Assembly (NCBI GenBank): GCA_019918135.1 | Contig: WBZZ01002805.1 | Location: 47,501-111,500, forward strand | Direction of reading: 5' to 3' | DNA length: 64,000 nt | Source of the DNA: Paulinella micropora | Lineage: Eukaryota; Cercozoa; Imbricatea; Euglyphida; Paulinellidae | Shown here: positions 51,855-61,400 of the stretch, one piece after another | Numbering within the stretch: position 1 is the stretch's first letter | How the letters are laid out: each line of letters begins with the position of its first letter | The notes under the pieces: model-generated | What the model was told of the DNA's origin: nothing | The model's database searches: none | What the model saw: the letters and a program-made list of their open reading frames with translations, nothing else | Translations under genes and position numbers: made by a program

Positions 51855-53546
51855 ATGTCGGCTAAGACTAAGCGAATAAAAAAGGCAAAGGTAAGACCAC
51901 CGCGGGTTTATAGAAACAAAAGCGGGAAGCCGTATATTATCCAGAAGGGTAAAAAATATTATCTTAATTTTGGCAAGAAAACAAATGATATGAGCACACT
52001 TCAAATCGTTAAACTTTTTATGAAATACTTAAGCAGACCGAGGACAACTAAGAGAATGAAGACAAAGAAGGAAGAAAATCTCCGACATGTCGGAGATAAG
52101 CGGAAAGTCCAGAGTTTGTCGGAGATTGAGCAAAATACTAGAACTGCCATTAATGACCACTTAGACAAACTCAGAAAGGAGAAATACGAAAAGATTGATG
52201 AGATAGACCAAAAAGAGGAAAAAGCACGAGTTGATGCTGAAGAAGAAAAGAAGAGGCTAGAAAGAAAAATCCAAGCCGATGCTAAGGAACTAAAAGAAAC
52301 AATGGATAGGGAACATAAAAGACAACTGGCGGAGATTAAGGAAAGACAGGAAGAAAAGGATAGGGAACAGAAGAAGGAACAACGACTTATTCAGGAACTA
52401 GAGGCAGAACGACGACATAGACAGGGTTTATTGATGGCTCCACTAGCCCCGCCTATGATAAAACCGCCACCGCCACCACCAAAAGGACGACCTCCAAGGA
52501 GAACGAAGGGAGTTATTGTAAAGGATGCGGAAGAAGAGGAGAAACATAAACAAACAAAACGGGAAAAAATAATTGATGGTATGTTTGCTGAGACTATTAG
52601 AAAGAAACGACGAACTGCACATCCTTCTAATGAAAAGATTATCCAAAAACTAAGATTTATTGGACATGTTATCCCTGATATTAAACCATCAAGAGGAGGA
52701 AAAATAAACTATTCTGAAATGTTGAAACAATGGCTATACAAAAGTCCTATTATAACTGACCAAGTGTTGAATTCACAACAAGCATGGGTTGAATTTGATT
52801 TATGGAGAGAAGGTGCGGTAGCAAAAAAGAAAGAAGAAGTAGATAATCTCCAACGTGTTGGAGATAACAAGGAGAACAAAGAAGAACAAGACAATAAAGA
52901 AGAACAAGAAAATCAAGGAGAAAACCCTATTATACAGGAACCTGACGAAGAGCAAACAAATGTGACTGAAGCAGAAACCGAACCAGAATCGGATGCGGTA
53001 GGAATTGGTTTATCTCCATATCTCCAACATGTTGGAGATATTCTTGTCGGAAAAGGTTTAATGACGAGTGAAATCAACGACATAATGAAAAAACATGACT
53101 GGTATTTAGGAACGATTGCGAGTGATGAAATATACAAATTAAATCCCGAAAAAAGAAGGCAATACGGATTTATTATGAATACTGACCCGAGCAATAAAAA
53201 AGGACAACACTGGATGGCCGTTTACTGCTCTTTAGATGGCGATAGAAGTATAGAGATATACGACCCATTAGCACTTTACCAACCAACTGAAGACTTTCAA
53301 CAACAAATGAAAAGGCTAATAGATAAAAGCCACCCCGATAGTTATTTATTGATGAAGGTCAATCAAGTAAAGCAACAATCAAACACCTCGGACACGTGTG
53401 GTTGGCATAGTATGAGATTTTTAATGGAAAGAGCGAAAGGCAACCGCTTTAAATTTGCAAGCGGTTATACAGATTTAAAAGAAGACGAAGCGGAGAAATT
53501 AAAAGCACAGAATGGTTATGGTGATGCTTTTAACACATTCATCTGA
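51855..53546 (+). CDS. Ulp1/adenain-type cysteine protease, Polinton B
   Basis: 563 residues. Basic N-terminus (KKAKVRPPRVYRNKSGKP), Glu/Lys coiled coil, Pro-rich PPPPPPKGRPPRR segment and peptidase domain: His in KGQHWMAVY, Asp in IEIYDPLALY, Gln in VKQQSNTS, Cys in TCGWHSMRFL. Three palindromes (52,078, 52,846 and 53,020) encode NLRHVGDK, NLQRVGDN and YLQHVGDI in linker or pre-domain regions; the domain core is untouched. The C-terminus YGDAFNTFI resembles YGFDTYI of A. Likely matures capsid proteins. Looks whole. Confidence 0.9.
   Translation: MSAKTKRIKKAKVRPPRVYRNKSGKPYIIQKGKKYYLNFGKKTNDMSTLQIVKLFMKYLSRPRTTKRMKTKKEENLRHVGDKRKVQSLSEIEQNTRTAINDHLDKLRKEKYEKIDEIDQKEEKARVDAEEEKKRLERKIQADAKELKETMDREHKRQLAEIKERQEEKDREQKKEQRLIQELEAERRHRQGLLMAPLAPPMIKPPPPPPKGRPPRRTKGVIVKDAEEEEKHKQTKREKIIDGMFAETIRKKRRTAHPSNEKIIQKLRFIGHVIPDIKPSRGGKINYSEMLKQWLYKSPIITDQVLNSQQAWVEFDLWREGAVAKKKEEVDNLQRVGDNKENKEEQDNKEEQENQGENPIIQEPDEEQTNVTEAETEPESDAVGIGLSPYLQHVGDILVGKGLMTSEINDIMKKHDWYLGTIASDEIYKLNPEKRRQYGFIMNTDPSNKKGQHWMAVYCSLDGDRSIEIYDPLALYQPTEDFQQQMKRLIDKSHPDSYLLMKVNQVKQQSNTSDTCGWHSMRFLMERAKGNRFKFASGYTDLKEDEAEKLKAQNGYGDAFNTFI
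52078..52097. repeat. 20-bp palindrome in protease gene, site 1
   Basis: ATCTCCGACATGTCGGAGAT, perfect; read LRHVGD. Confidence 0.95.
52846..52865. repeat. 20-bp palindrome in protease gene, site 2
   Basis: ATCTCCAACGTGTTGGAGAT, 9-bp arms with centre GT; read LQRVGD. Confidence 0.95.
53020..53039. repeat. 20-bp palindrome in protease gene, site 3
   Basis: ATCTCCAACATGTTGGAGAT, perfect; read LQHVGD, 15-20 residues before the peptidase domain. Confidence 0.95.
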
Positions 53547-53701
53547 TATTTGTAAATCTACACTCCAATCTCAAACTTGTTTGAGATACCCCGCTCCCGT
53601 GTGTTTTACAAACATCGACAACAGATTTAATTTTTCCAAAATAAAAAAAACGATGTTTTAGAATAAGCGAGAGTGAAACGAAAGCGCTATTCTAAAATAT
53701 C
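53545..53701 (+). promoter_or_regulatory. paired-hairpin module between protease and minor capsid genes, B
   Basis: Starts within the protease stop (TGATATTTGTAAA) and carries ATCTCAAACTTGTTTGAGAT (53,568-53,587) in the stop-side hairpin, closing at TTTTACAAACATCG. After an A/T spacer, CGATGTTTTAGAATAAGCG...CTATTCTAAAATATC stops 6 bp before the minor capsid ATG. Confidence 0.8.
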
Positions 53702-53707
53702 TATACA

Positions 53708-54526
53708 ATGGATTACAAAGGGGGCAGGTCAAGTGGTATCTATTACATAAATAGCAAAAATAGAATAACGGGGACAGACAGCGACTTTACACACGAAGTC
53801 AATATGAAGGGTCTAGACAATCCCACACATTGTAAAATTCTTCATATCTATGTTCCAAAGTCGTATTACTCTGTGGCTTCACCATATAATACTTTTACAT
53901 TATCCGAAGACGGATATGAGGCTTTAATTACAATACCTGAGGGAAACTACACAATGAACAACTTAAAAAATAAACTGACTGAGGTGCTAACCGCAGACAG
54001 CCCAAATAATTACACGTATGTTGTATCAAGTAATAATACCAACATAGACCCTGAAGATGGCAAATTAATCTTTAGTGTTTCAAATAACGGGGGTATTCAA
54101 CCGCGGTTTATATTTGATAATGATACCCGTATTCACGAAGTAATGGGGTTTGATAGAAATTCCACATATTTCGTTGCCAATGATTTTATTAAATCACCAA
54201 ATGTAATTATTCTAACTGGAGAAAAAACTCTGTATCTTCAATCGGATTTGGTGAATGAAGGTGATAATCATGTGCTACAAGAAATATACACAGCAAACGA
54301 AATTCCATTTGGTTCTGTCATTTATGACGGCTCGGGTAGCGAATACGGAAAAACATTGTCTGCTAGTTCAAATAATGTATTCAGGTTTTACTTGACGGAC
54401 GAAAACGACCAAGCAATTAATCTTAATGGTTTAGGTATCGTAATGACATTACTGGTTTATCGTGAAACTAATTATTTTAGTTTATTCAATTCATTCTTTA
54501 ATTTGTTGAAATCCAGATATTCATAA
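53708..54526 (+). CDS. minor capsid (penton-like) protein, Polinton B
   Basis: 272 residues starting MDYKGGRSSGIYYINSKNR. Conserved HCKILHIYVPKSYYSVASPY and EGNYTMNNLKNKLTEVL; C-terminal SNNVFRFYLTDENDQAINLN. Single-jelly-roll penton type by similarity to Polinton minor capsid proteins and by its place next to the MCP. It looks whole. The final residues run into the next hairpin module, so the C-terminus may be altered. Confidence 0.82.
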   Translation: MDYKGGRSSGIYYINSKNRITGTDSDFTHEVNMKGLDNPTHCKILHIYVPKSYYSVASPYNTFTLSEDGYEALITIPEGNYTMNNLKNKLTEVLTADSPNNYTYVVSSNNTNIDPEDGKLIFSVSNNGGIQPRFIFDNDTRIHEVMGFDRNSTYFVANDFIKSPNVIILTGEKTLYLQSDLVNEGDNHVLQEIYTANEIPFGSVIYDGSGSEYGKTLSASSNNVFRFYLTDENDQAINLNGLGIVMTLLVYRETNYFSLFNSFFNLLKSRYS

Positions 54527-54686
54527 ATCCGCACTTTCATTGTCATTCTCGATAATCTCAAACATGTTTGAGATATTTATGAACATCGATTGTAAGTTAA
54601 TATCAATTATTTTTTTTTTCACAAAATAAAATAGATGTTTTAGAATAAACGATAGTGCGAAGCACGAAGTGAAATTCTAAAATATC
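54516..54686 (+). promoter_or_regulatory. paired-hairpin module upstream of MCP, B
   Basis: GATATTCATAAATCC...ATATTTATGAACATCG holds ATCTCAAACATGTTTGAGAT (54,555-54,574); then a T-rich spacer; then GATGTTTTAGAATAAACG...AAATTCTAAAATATC 11 bp before the MCP ATG. Confidence 0.8.
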
Positions 54687-54697
54687 AAAAGAAAAAA

Positions 54698-56215
54698 ATG
54701 CCTGTCCAATACGGAGGAGAACTAGTCCATCAGACTAAGGAACTGCTCACTGGTAAGTATGAATTGAACAAACTTACCAGTCGTGAAGGGTCGGCGAATG
54801 TCGCACTTACTACTGCTGGCGGTATGGAAAGCACCTTTGAAATTCCTACACGCCCGCTGAACCTTGCTCGCAGTGTCCTGCGATTTACTTACACTCCGAC
54901 TGCTGCAGGTGGTGCGGGTCGCTACAATCGTATTTTTATGGATTGTCTGTCTATGATTAAAACTATTGAACTGCGAAGCCGAAGCGGGCAGTATTTCTGT
55001 AATCTTCAACACGTGGGGAACTACACTAAGGTGATATGGAAACCTGAAATTAAGTATGAAAAATTTATGGCACTTGAAAATCATGGTGCTTATGATGATG
55101 ACAAGAAGACGGGTAATTCTGGTGCTATGCTTCAAAAGTGTAATGCTGGAAAGATTGAAATTGGATCCGTAGCAGAAAGAAAACAAATTACTGATGCGGG
55201 TGTGCTTGCAGATTTAAGAGGGGCAGTTCAAGGATACTACAAAGTGCCAAGTGTAAATGCTCGTCGCCACGATGATACCGCTCTCGCTAATAGCACTGCT
55301 GGAACCTATAGCCTTGTTGATGTTCCTTTTGAGGAGGCGAAGTATTTTGAAGGCGGTTCAAATAATGGTGCCGACCCTGCTATTAGTGTTAAGTTTCCTT
55401 TGGGAATGTTGTTTGGAACAATTTTTGAACTGGATAAGACTATTGGTTTTAATGAAATTTTGGATATGCGGATTGTGTGGGAGAGCACTATGCGAACTTC
55501 ATTCTACGGCACTGACGAAAGTTCTATTTCCACTGGGGCGACGGCTACCGCTGTTGGTGCTACTATTTCTAACTTGAATTTGTTTCTTGCTGTTGAAACT
55601 GACCCTAATGTCATTCTGGGGGTTCAACAAAAGATTGCTGGTGAAGGCTTTCCTTTTAAGATTGAATACCCCATTGCTTGGAAGCAGAACCTTTCATCGT
55701 CAAACCAAAATTTCGTAATAAAAATGAACCGATCGCAGGGTGAAAGAATTCGCCGTATCTATACATCCGCCTTTCACAACACTGAGAGTGCTAATACTTC
55801 CTTTGATAATAGCAACTTTCCTACTGGTTATGCGGCGGGACCGCCAGTCGTAAAGGCTCAGGGGTCTAAAATTCAGACATATTACACAACCCTTGACGGA
55901 AGTCGTATTCAACAATTTGACATTAACACTTCAAATAATGAAGACTATATGATCCTCAAGGATAAGTTGAAGGGTAGTGCCATTTTGAATTCTAATGTGT
56001 ATCATTACAACTGGTTCCATGTTGATACTTGGGACAATAACCGCCCGCTGTGTGATAAGGATACTGACGGGTATGAGGTGAGCGGTCTGAGCCTTGACAC
56101 CGAGAGGCGATATGAGTTCGTTTCATCCACTGCGGGAAACAATCTCAATCACTACACGTTCGCCATTCTTCAGCGAAGTGTGCTTGTGAAGGGAATTGAA
56201 ATTTTGATGTCGTAA
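54698..56215 (+). CDS. double-jelly-roll major capsid protein, Polinton B
   Basis: 505 residues starting MPVQYGGELVHQTKELL. Conserved YELNKLTSREGSA, TTAGGMEST, RPLNLARSVLRFTY, FMDCLSMIKTIEL, AISVKFPLGMLFGTIFELDK and HVDTWDNNRPL, with a beta-rich ending. Length and strand content fit the double-jelly-roll capsid proteins of Polintons and polinton-like viruses. Codon use is less A/T-biased than its neighbours, hinting at high expression or a different origin. QYGG lies at residues 4-7. Looks whole. Confidence 0.85.
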   Translation: MPVQYGGELVHQTKELLTGKYELNKLTSREGSANVALTTAGGMESTFEIPTRPLNLARSVLRFTYTPTAAGGAGRYNRIFMDCLSMIKTIELRSRSGQYFCNLQHVGNYTKVIWKPEIKYEKFMALENHGAYDDDKKTGNSGAMLQKCNAGKIEIGSVAERKQITDAGVLADLRGAVQGYYKVPSVNARRHDDTALANSTAGTYSLVDVPFEEAKYFEGGSNNGADPAISVKFPLGMLFGTIFELDKTIGFNEILDMRIVWESTMRTSFYGTDESSISTGATATAVGATISNLNLFLAVETDPNVILGVQQKIAGEGFPFKIEYPIAWKQNLSSSNQNFVIKMNRSQGERIRRIYTSAFHNTESANTSFDNSNFPTGYAAGPPVVKAQGSKIQTYYTTLDGSRIQQFDINTSNNEDYMILKDKLKGSAILNSNVYHYNWFHVDTWDNNRPLCDKDTDGYEVSGLSLDTERRYEFVSSTAGNNLNHYTFAILQRSVLVKGIEILMS

Positions 56216-56267
56216 GAGGCGATTATTAATTTTGTTAGTTAATTTATTTTTTTATTATTAATATATA

Positions 56268-57506
56268 ATGTCCCACCAACGAAATTTGATAGCACAAAAT
56301 CCAGACGGTGAATTTATAAATGTCAGTGTTGGATACGATGGTAATATTGAAACAAATAATTCAAAAACCGCTTTTGGCGAAGCAGTAGTAGGTCAATTAA
56401 CACCAGTATTACAAGAAATCTTTCCATATACCATTAATACTAGGATATGGACAAAAACAGAAACAAAATCGTCTGTGTCATTCTTGAATAATATGGCTGA
56501 ATTGAAAACAACTGCTAATGCTACGGCAGATGCTGGATTAGTAAGTAAAAGTAGAATAAAATATAGAACTGGAATGGGTGTCCTTGCCCGCTTTACTGCT
56601 ATATGGACAACGGATGATACAAAAGATTACTATTCATTTATTGGAATAGGAAATGATCTCGTTGATGGATTTTATTTTTACAAAAATCAAGCAGGAATGA
56701 ATATCGCGCATCTTAAAGGAGGTGTTGCAGTTTATATTGACCAAGAAGACTGGGACGACCCATGCGATGGTAATTTTGCTATGCCGAACTTAGACTGGAG
56801 CAAAGGAAATGTATTTCAAATTCAATTTCAGTATCTTGGGTTTGGTGCTATTAAGTTCTATATTGAAAATCCCATAACAGGATTATTTCAATTAGTTCAT
56901 ATGATTGAGTATGCGAATGCGAATGAAGGTGTAAGCCTGCGAAATACAACATTACCTTTTACGGCAGTCATGAGAAATGATGCAAAGACTGGAATACAAA
57001 TTCTTAAAACGGCGAGTGCTAGTTTATTCATTGAAGGAACGAATACGATAAACACAAATATAACAAACGAAGTGGAAGGAAGTAAAGCAGCAAACACCAC
57101 TGAAAGTCCTATTATTAGTATAAGAAACAAAGCGGTATTTGATGCGGGAGGTGCTAATTTAGCAAATTATTCAAATGTTTATCCCACTTTGATAAGTATT
57201 ACAAATGAAGATACTAAGTCAAATGTTGTCAGAATGGTATTAAATGGAACACTAACTGGAGCAGGTTTTGCGGATGTTGATTCTAAGTATTCAATTGTAG
57301 ATACTGACACAAAGGCGAGTGCTATTGCAAACGGAACAACAATTTTTAAACTATATGTAAATTCTCAATCAACTCAACAAATCAATCTTAGAAGTTATGA
57401 TATATACCTATCACCGAGTGATGTATTGACTTTTACACAGAAGTCTGTCTCTGCTGGTGGAGGAGGAAATATCAATATTATTGCTAACTTCATAGAAGAC
57501 CAATAA
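56268..57506 (+). CDS. virion beta-sandwich-like protein, Polinton B
   Basis: 412 residues starting MSHQRNLIAQNPDGEFINVS. Conserved TRIWTKTETKSSVSFLNNMA, YRTGMGVLARFTAIWTTDD, DWDDPCDGNFAMPNLDWSKG and FGAIKFYIENPITGLFQLVH; a C-terminal YDIYLSPSDVLTFTQKS strand-rich domain. Looks like a virion surface or receptor-linked protein with a lectin-like sandwich, but no family can be assigned firmly. Directly follows the MCP. Looks whole. Confidence 0.65.
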   Translation: MSHQRNLIAQNPDGEFINVSVGYDGNIETNNSKTAFGEAVVGQLTPVLQEIFPYTINTRIWTKTETKSSVSFLNNMAELKTTANATADAGLVSKSRIKYRTGMGVLARFTAIWTTDDTKDYYSFIGIGNDLVDGFYFYKNQAGMNIAHLKGGVAVYIDQEDWDDPCDGNFAMPNLDWSKGNVFQIQFQYLGFGAIKFYIENPITGLFQLVHMIEYANANEGVSLRNTTLPFTAVMRNDAKTGIQILKTASASLFIEGTNTINTNITNEVEGSKAANTTESPIISIRNKAVFDAGGANLANYSNVYPTLISITNEDTKSNVVRMVLNGTLTGAGFADVDSKYSIVDTDTKASAIANGTTIFKLYVNSQSTQQINLRSYDIYLSPSDVLTFTQKSVSAGGGGNINIIANFIEDQ

Positions 57507-57539
57507 AGCAAAAAAAATTTAATGAAAAGCGATGTGATA

Positions 57540-58040
57540 TCATAGGTATTTTTTTACCGCATCTTTGTTATTAAAATAAGGTTGTTGAATTAAATATTCA
57601 AGGTATGGTTTATCAATCTTAGCAACATCTTCAATTTTCATTTTTTTATACTTACCATATTGAAGAAAAATATCGGTTTCACTTTGTGCTATTTCTTCGC
57701 CGACCTTAGCCTTTATTTCGGTGATACCAGTGGAAGGGACTTTGTCCCTTTCCAAACCCGCGGGGGTATGGTAGGGGGTTTCACCCCCTCCCTCTTTTAA
57801 ATCAGCAGTAGTAAAAGGAGTGCTTTCTTCCTCCATCATTTTTGATAATGTAGACTCCAACGGAATAACTACTTTCACATTATCATCTATGTTGGAAATC
57901 CCAACATTGGGTTTATATTGCTCATAGAAAGAAACAATGTCGGGTTTAGTCCATTTAATAGTGGGTTTCTTAACTTCGCTGTCAAGGTTCCATTTTTCAA
58001 TTTCATTCAAGTAGTCCTGCTTGGTGCTTAGGTCTGTCAT
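57540..58040 (-). CDS. FGKYK-motif protein, second paralogue, B
   Basis: 166 residues starting MTDLSTKQDYLNEIEKW. C-terminal QYGKYKKMKIEDVAKIDKPY motif as in A. Two linker segments absent from A are palindrome-rich: NVGISNID (57,889-57,908, ATGTTGG/CCAACAT arms) and about 20 residues at 57,732-57,793 with GGAAGGGAC/GTCCCTTTCC and AGGGGGT/ACCCCCT arms. Converges on the beta-sandwich gene. Confidence 0.78.
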   Translation of the reverse strand: MTDLSTKQDYLNEIEKWNLDSEVKKPTIKWTKPDIVSFYEQYKPNVGISNIDDNVKVVIPLESTLSKMMEEESTPFTTADLKEGGGETPYHTPAGLERDKVPSTGITEIKAKVGEEIAQSETDIFLQYGKYKKMKIEDVAKIDKPYLEYLIQQPYFNNKDAVKKYL

Positions 58041-58068
58041 TGATATATATACTACAAAATAATTTTTA

Positions 58069-58356
58069 TTAAATGTATTTTTTTACTTCACTTTTAATGT
58101 CGGTAAATTTCTCAAACCAAGGCTGTTTCATAACCCATTCAAGGTATGGCTTATCAATAACCGCTATATCTTGAATTTTCTTACCTTTATACTTACCAAA
58201 TGGAAAAACATCGGTTGGCTTGCCAGCCCTCGCATTTTCAATTGCCTTTATTTGTTCTTGAATTACCTTTTGGATATCTTTCAATGTGAAGGTTTCATTT
58301 TTATTTTCAATAGAGAGATTTTCAAACTTCTCGCATAGTCTGGTGAGGGCGGACAT
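58069..58356 (-). CDS. FGKYK-motif small protein, first paralogue, B
   Basis: 95 residues, MSALTRLCEKFENLSIENKN start and FPFGKYKGKKIQDIAVIDKP then YLEWVMKQPW. Nearly identical to 15,377-15,664 in A. ATATATAG sits just upstream (58,358-58,366). Same direction as PolB, with PolB upstream. Confidence 0.8.
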   Translation of the reverse strand: MSALTRLCEKFENLSIENKNETFTLKDIQKVIQEQIKAIENARAGKPTDVFPFGKYKGKKIQDIAVIDKPYLEWVMKQPWFEKFTDIKSEVKKYI

Positions 58357-58434
58357 TGCTATATATAGACTGGTAAAAAATTTATTGAAAAAAATTAATT
58401 ATTTAATTGATATTTTAGAATTGCTCTCTCGTTT

Positions 58435-61400
58435 CTAATGTCTTTGGTATCCGTAAGGAATACTATCATTTTCATTGATAAACTCCCGACCTTGCCATTT
58501 ATTATCATTAACTTTCTTTTTTATGTTTGTAGTATGAACTATGCTAAAATGGTTAATATTTTGCTGTTTGCTATTTCGTGATAAATGAATTTTCTTCATT
58601 TGAAAATCTCTAACATTTTCAATGCTTTCACCTAAATCCATCTTTTCATATACTTCTGGATTTAACCCCTTTGAATTCAACCCCTTACCTCTAAGGTGGT
58701 AGTATCTCTTTTTTACTCCATCGTTTTCGTAGCATTCAATTATATGAACTCCTTTGTCTTTATGTTTTAAGTCATTCTTGGTAAGGTAAGGGAGAAAGGC
58801 TTCATTCGTTGTAAATTCTAACATATACAATTCAGGAGCAATCCATATTTCTCTTATTATCTTACAGCAATCTCCTAAGTCATCCGTTATTCCTCCGAGA
58901 GATTTATCACCAAGCCTTTTGATTAGTTTGGCGAACCTAACATGCAACACTAGACTATCAGTATCGGTGTAATAGAAATCAGCCTCTATGTCTTTATTTG
59001 GATTAGCCTCTTTTATGTAGTTATACATAATTCGCCTGCTATATGCTAGAATGAAAGCCCCGTAATGAGAAGGCTTTGTAATACTCTCTTCAATTATTAC
59101 TTCATTTCTAGGTATTCCAGATACGTGCCATAGTTTGTTTCCGTCTTTATCTTTGAATTCAACCACATCAGATATATAGTTTTTCGTCCAAAATTTCCAA
59201 TACTCCTCATTTGATTTAATATATTCTGCTTCTGTTGGGATAGGTCGCTGTATCATTTTTCCGTATAACGAATTCATAAATAGTTTGGCTAGTAAATATT
59301 GCGGTGTGCCTTTTTCGCTATTTTCTTTAGCCTTAAACATTTCCAGTATGTATTCTTTGAAAACTGGTTCGGCCTCCTCTGTATAGTAGCCTTTATGAAT
59401 TGTTATATCGTAGCCTTCCTTAATCATATCTTCAATATCAACACTTGTGAGCCATTGGTCTTTCATATCCGCTAAATTCCACTTTAAGGAGCCCATTTTA
59501 TTTCTCTGTCCTATTCTTGAATGTAATATGTCTTTTGGTGAGATATAATCAACATTGTAAATACCGATTGGAAGATTATTATAATCAAATGGTGCGATAG
59601 CCTGTTTAATTTCTCCAACCATAAATAAATTAAGCATCGCTGTTGGGTATAAAGATACGACATCCGCATCAACTAAATAATCGGTTAATTCGTCAAATGT
59701 GATTTTTCCCGCTAAGTAGTCCTTGTATTGCTTTGAAACAAATCTTTTTTTGCTTGGATATGTTCTCGCTCCGATAACCGCTTTTCTAAATGACTTTTCT
59801 TGTTCAATAGTTGGAAGCCTTACATCGTGCTTACCATCAATCATTTTCTTCCAGATATTGAAAGCAAGGCTTGAAGTTGAAATGTATGAAGTTAAATTCA
59901 CTGAGTGTTTTTCAAATATCTCTGTGTTTATTTTGTCATATAACTCTTTTAACCCCATAACATCACACTTCAAATATTCAAGACACTTATTTCTTAATTC
60001 TTCGCTCATTTTTTCCCATTCTGTGGCTTGGTCGTGGTCAAAATCTCCTTTAAGAGTTTTACATTTCATATTTTCTAAGTTTTCTTTTAGAGTTCCCTGA
60101 GTATGCTTACACATATCCCACATTTTAATATTTTCAAATTGTAAAGAGATTATTGAGCCGTTATTAATCATATGTGATTTTGGTTTAATGCCTCTTCTTA
60201 TTAATTCCTGTTTAATGAAGTAGTGGTCAAAGTTCGCTCCATTAAATCCATTCACATATAAAATCGGCGGTTCTTCATCTTTGTTTCTTTTCTTTCTTAC
60301 TCCTGCTACTTTCTTGACTGGATTATGTAGTTGTTTGTTTGCCCATTCTACTGCTAACTTCTTTCCTCTCTCTAGAAGTGTATCAAGAAATTTAGAAATA
60401 CTATCTTTACCAGCAAAGTATTTAAATCCTTCCGTCCCTTGAGTATATCCGACTATATAGCAGTCGTGAATATCAAAGCCTTCAGCAAGTGTGTTATTTC
60501 TAAAAGTTTCAAGGTCGTAATGAAGGAGTTCGTCTTTATTATTATATTTTTCTTTATGCTCCTTCGTTATTAAATGTCTCTTTCCATTCTTTAAAATTTC
60601 TCTATTCACATAATTTATGATTTTTGGATTACAAGTGTGCTTTTTGATGTATTTCTTTAAACATTGTTCGCATTTTTGTTTATATCTTTTAGTTAATCCA
60701 AAATAGTGGTTATTCTCTAAGTAAATCATAATGTCCGCTTCTTCTCCGATGTTGTTTGTGCTTATAGTTTCTCTTGTTAAGGCGTTTGTTATTTCATATG
60801 TCTTTCCTTCTTTTATCAAAGTATTAAGGATTTTTACGGCGGTAGAGAATGGTATGGGGCAATCATTAGAAAGATTGAATTTCTCTCTAATATCATTACA
60901 TCTTTTTCTGTTAATAAGTGGCATATTAAGAAGGTCTTTACAGAGAAAGAATAAACAATTATTATTCTTGCTAGCGGGAGATATCAATATGTTTTCATCA
61001 GATATTGTTTTTTTACATTTGTTTCTTCCTTCATAACAACCGCCTCCGTTTTCTTGAACTACTACTACCTTAGCATATTCAATAATTCGGTCATAACCTA
61101 ATCCAGATGCTTCAATATTGCTTATGTTAAACTCATTCAACATTTCAATAAAATCGTCATAGTTTTTTATTTGGAAAGAATTAAATGTTTTCTTTTTATA
61201 ATATCTATTTAATTCTTCGTGGTCTGTTATGTATGTTATAGTGATATGAACATCCGCATTTCCTGTCATACCATTTCTTTTCGCATCCAATAGTATAGGA
61301 ATTAGAACCTCTCGCTCTAATGCATCAGTATCATAAAAGTTTATGTCTAATCCTTGCTTCTCGTATGTAAGAGAGTTTAATCTATTGTCTCGCCTAGATT

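Noticed and set aside
54998-55025. LQHVG-like peptide in the MCP of Polinton B
   Set aside because: The DNA (CTTCAACACGTGGGGAAC) is not palindromic and the A homologue aligns without a gap, so it is not a palindrome insertion.
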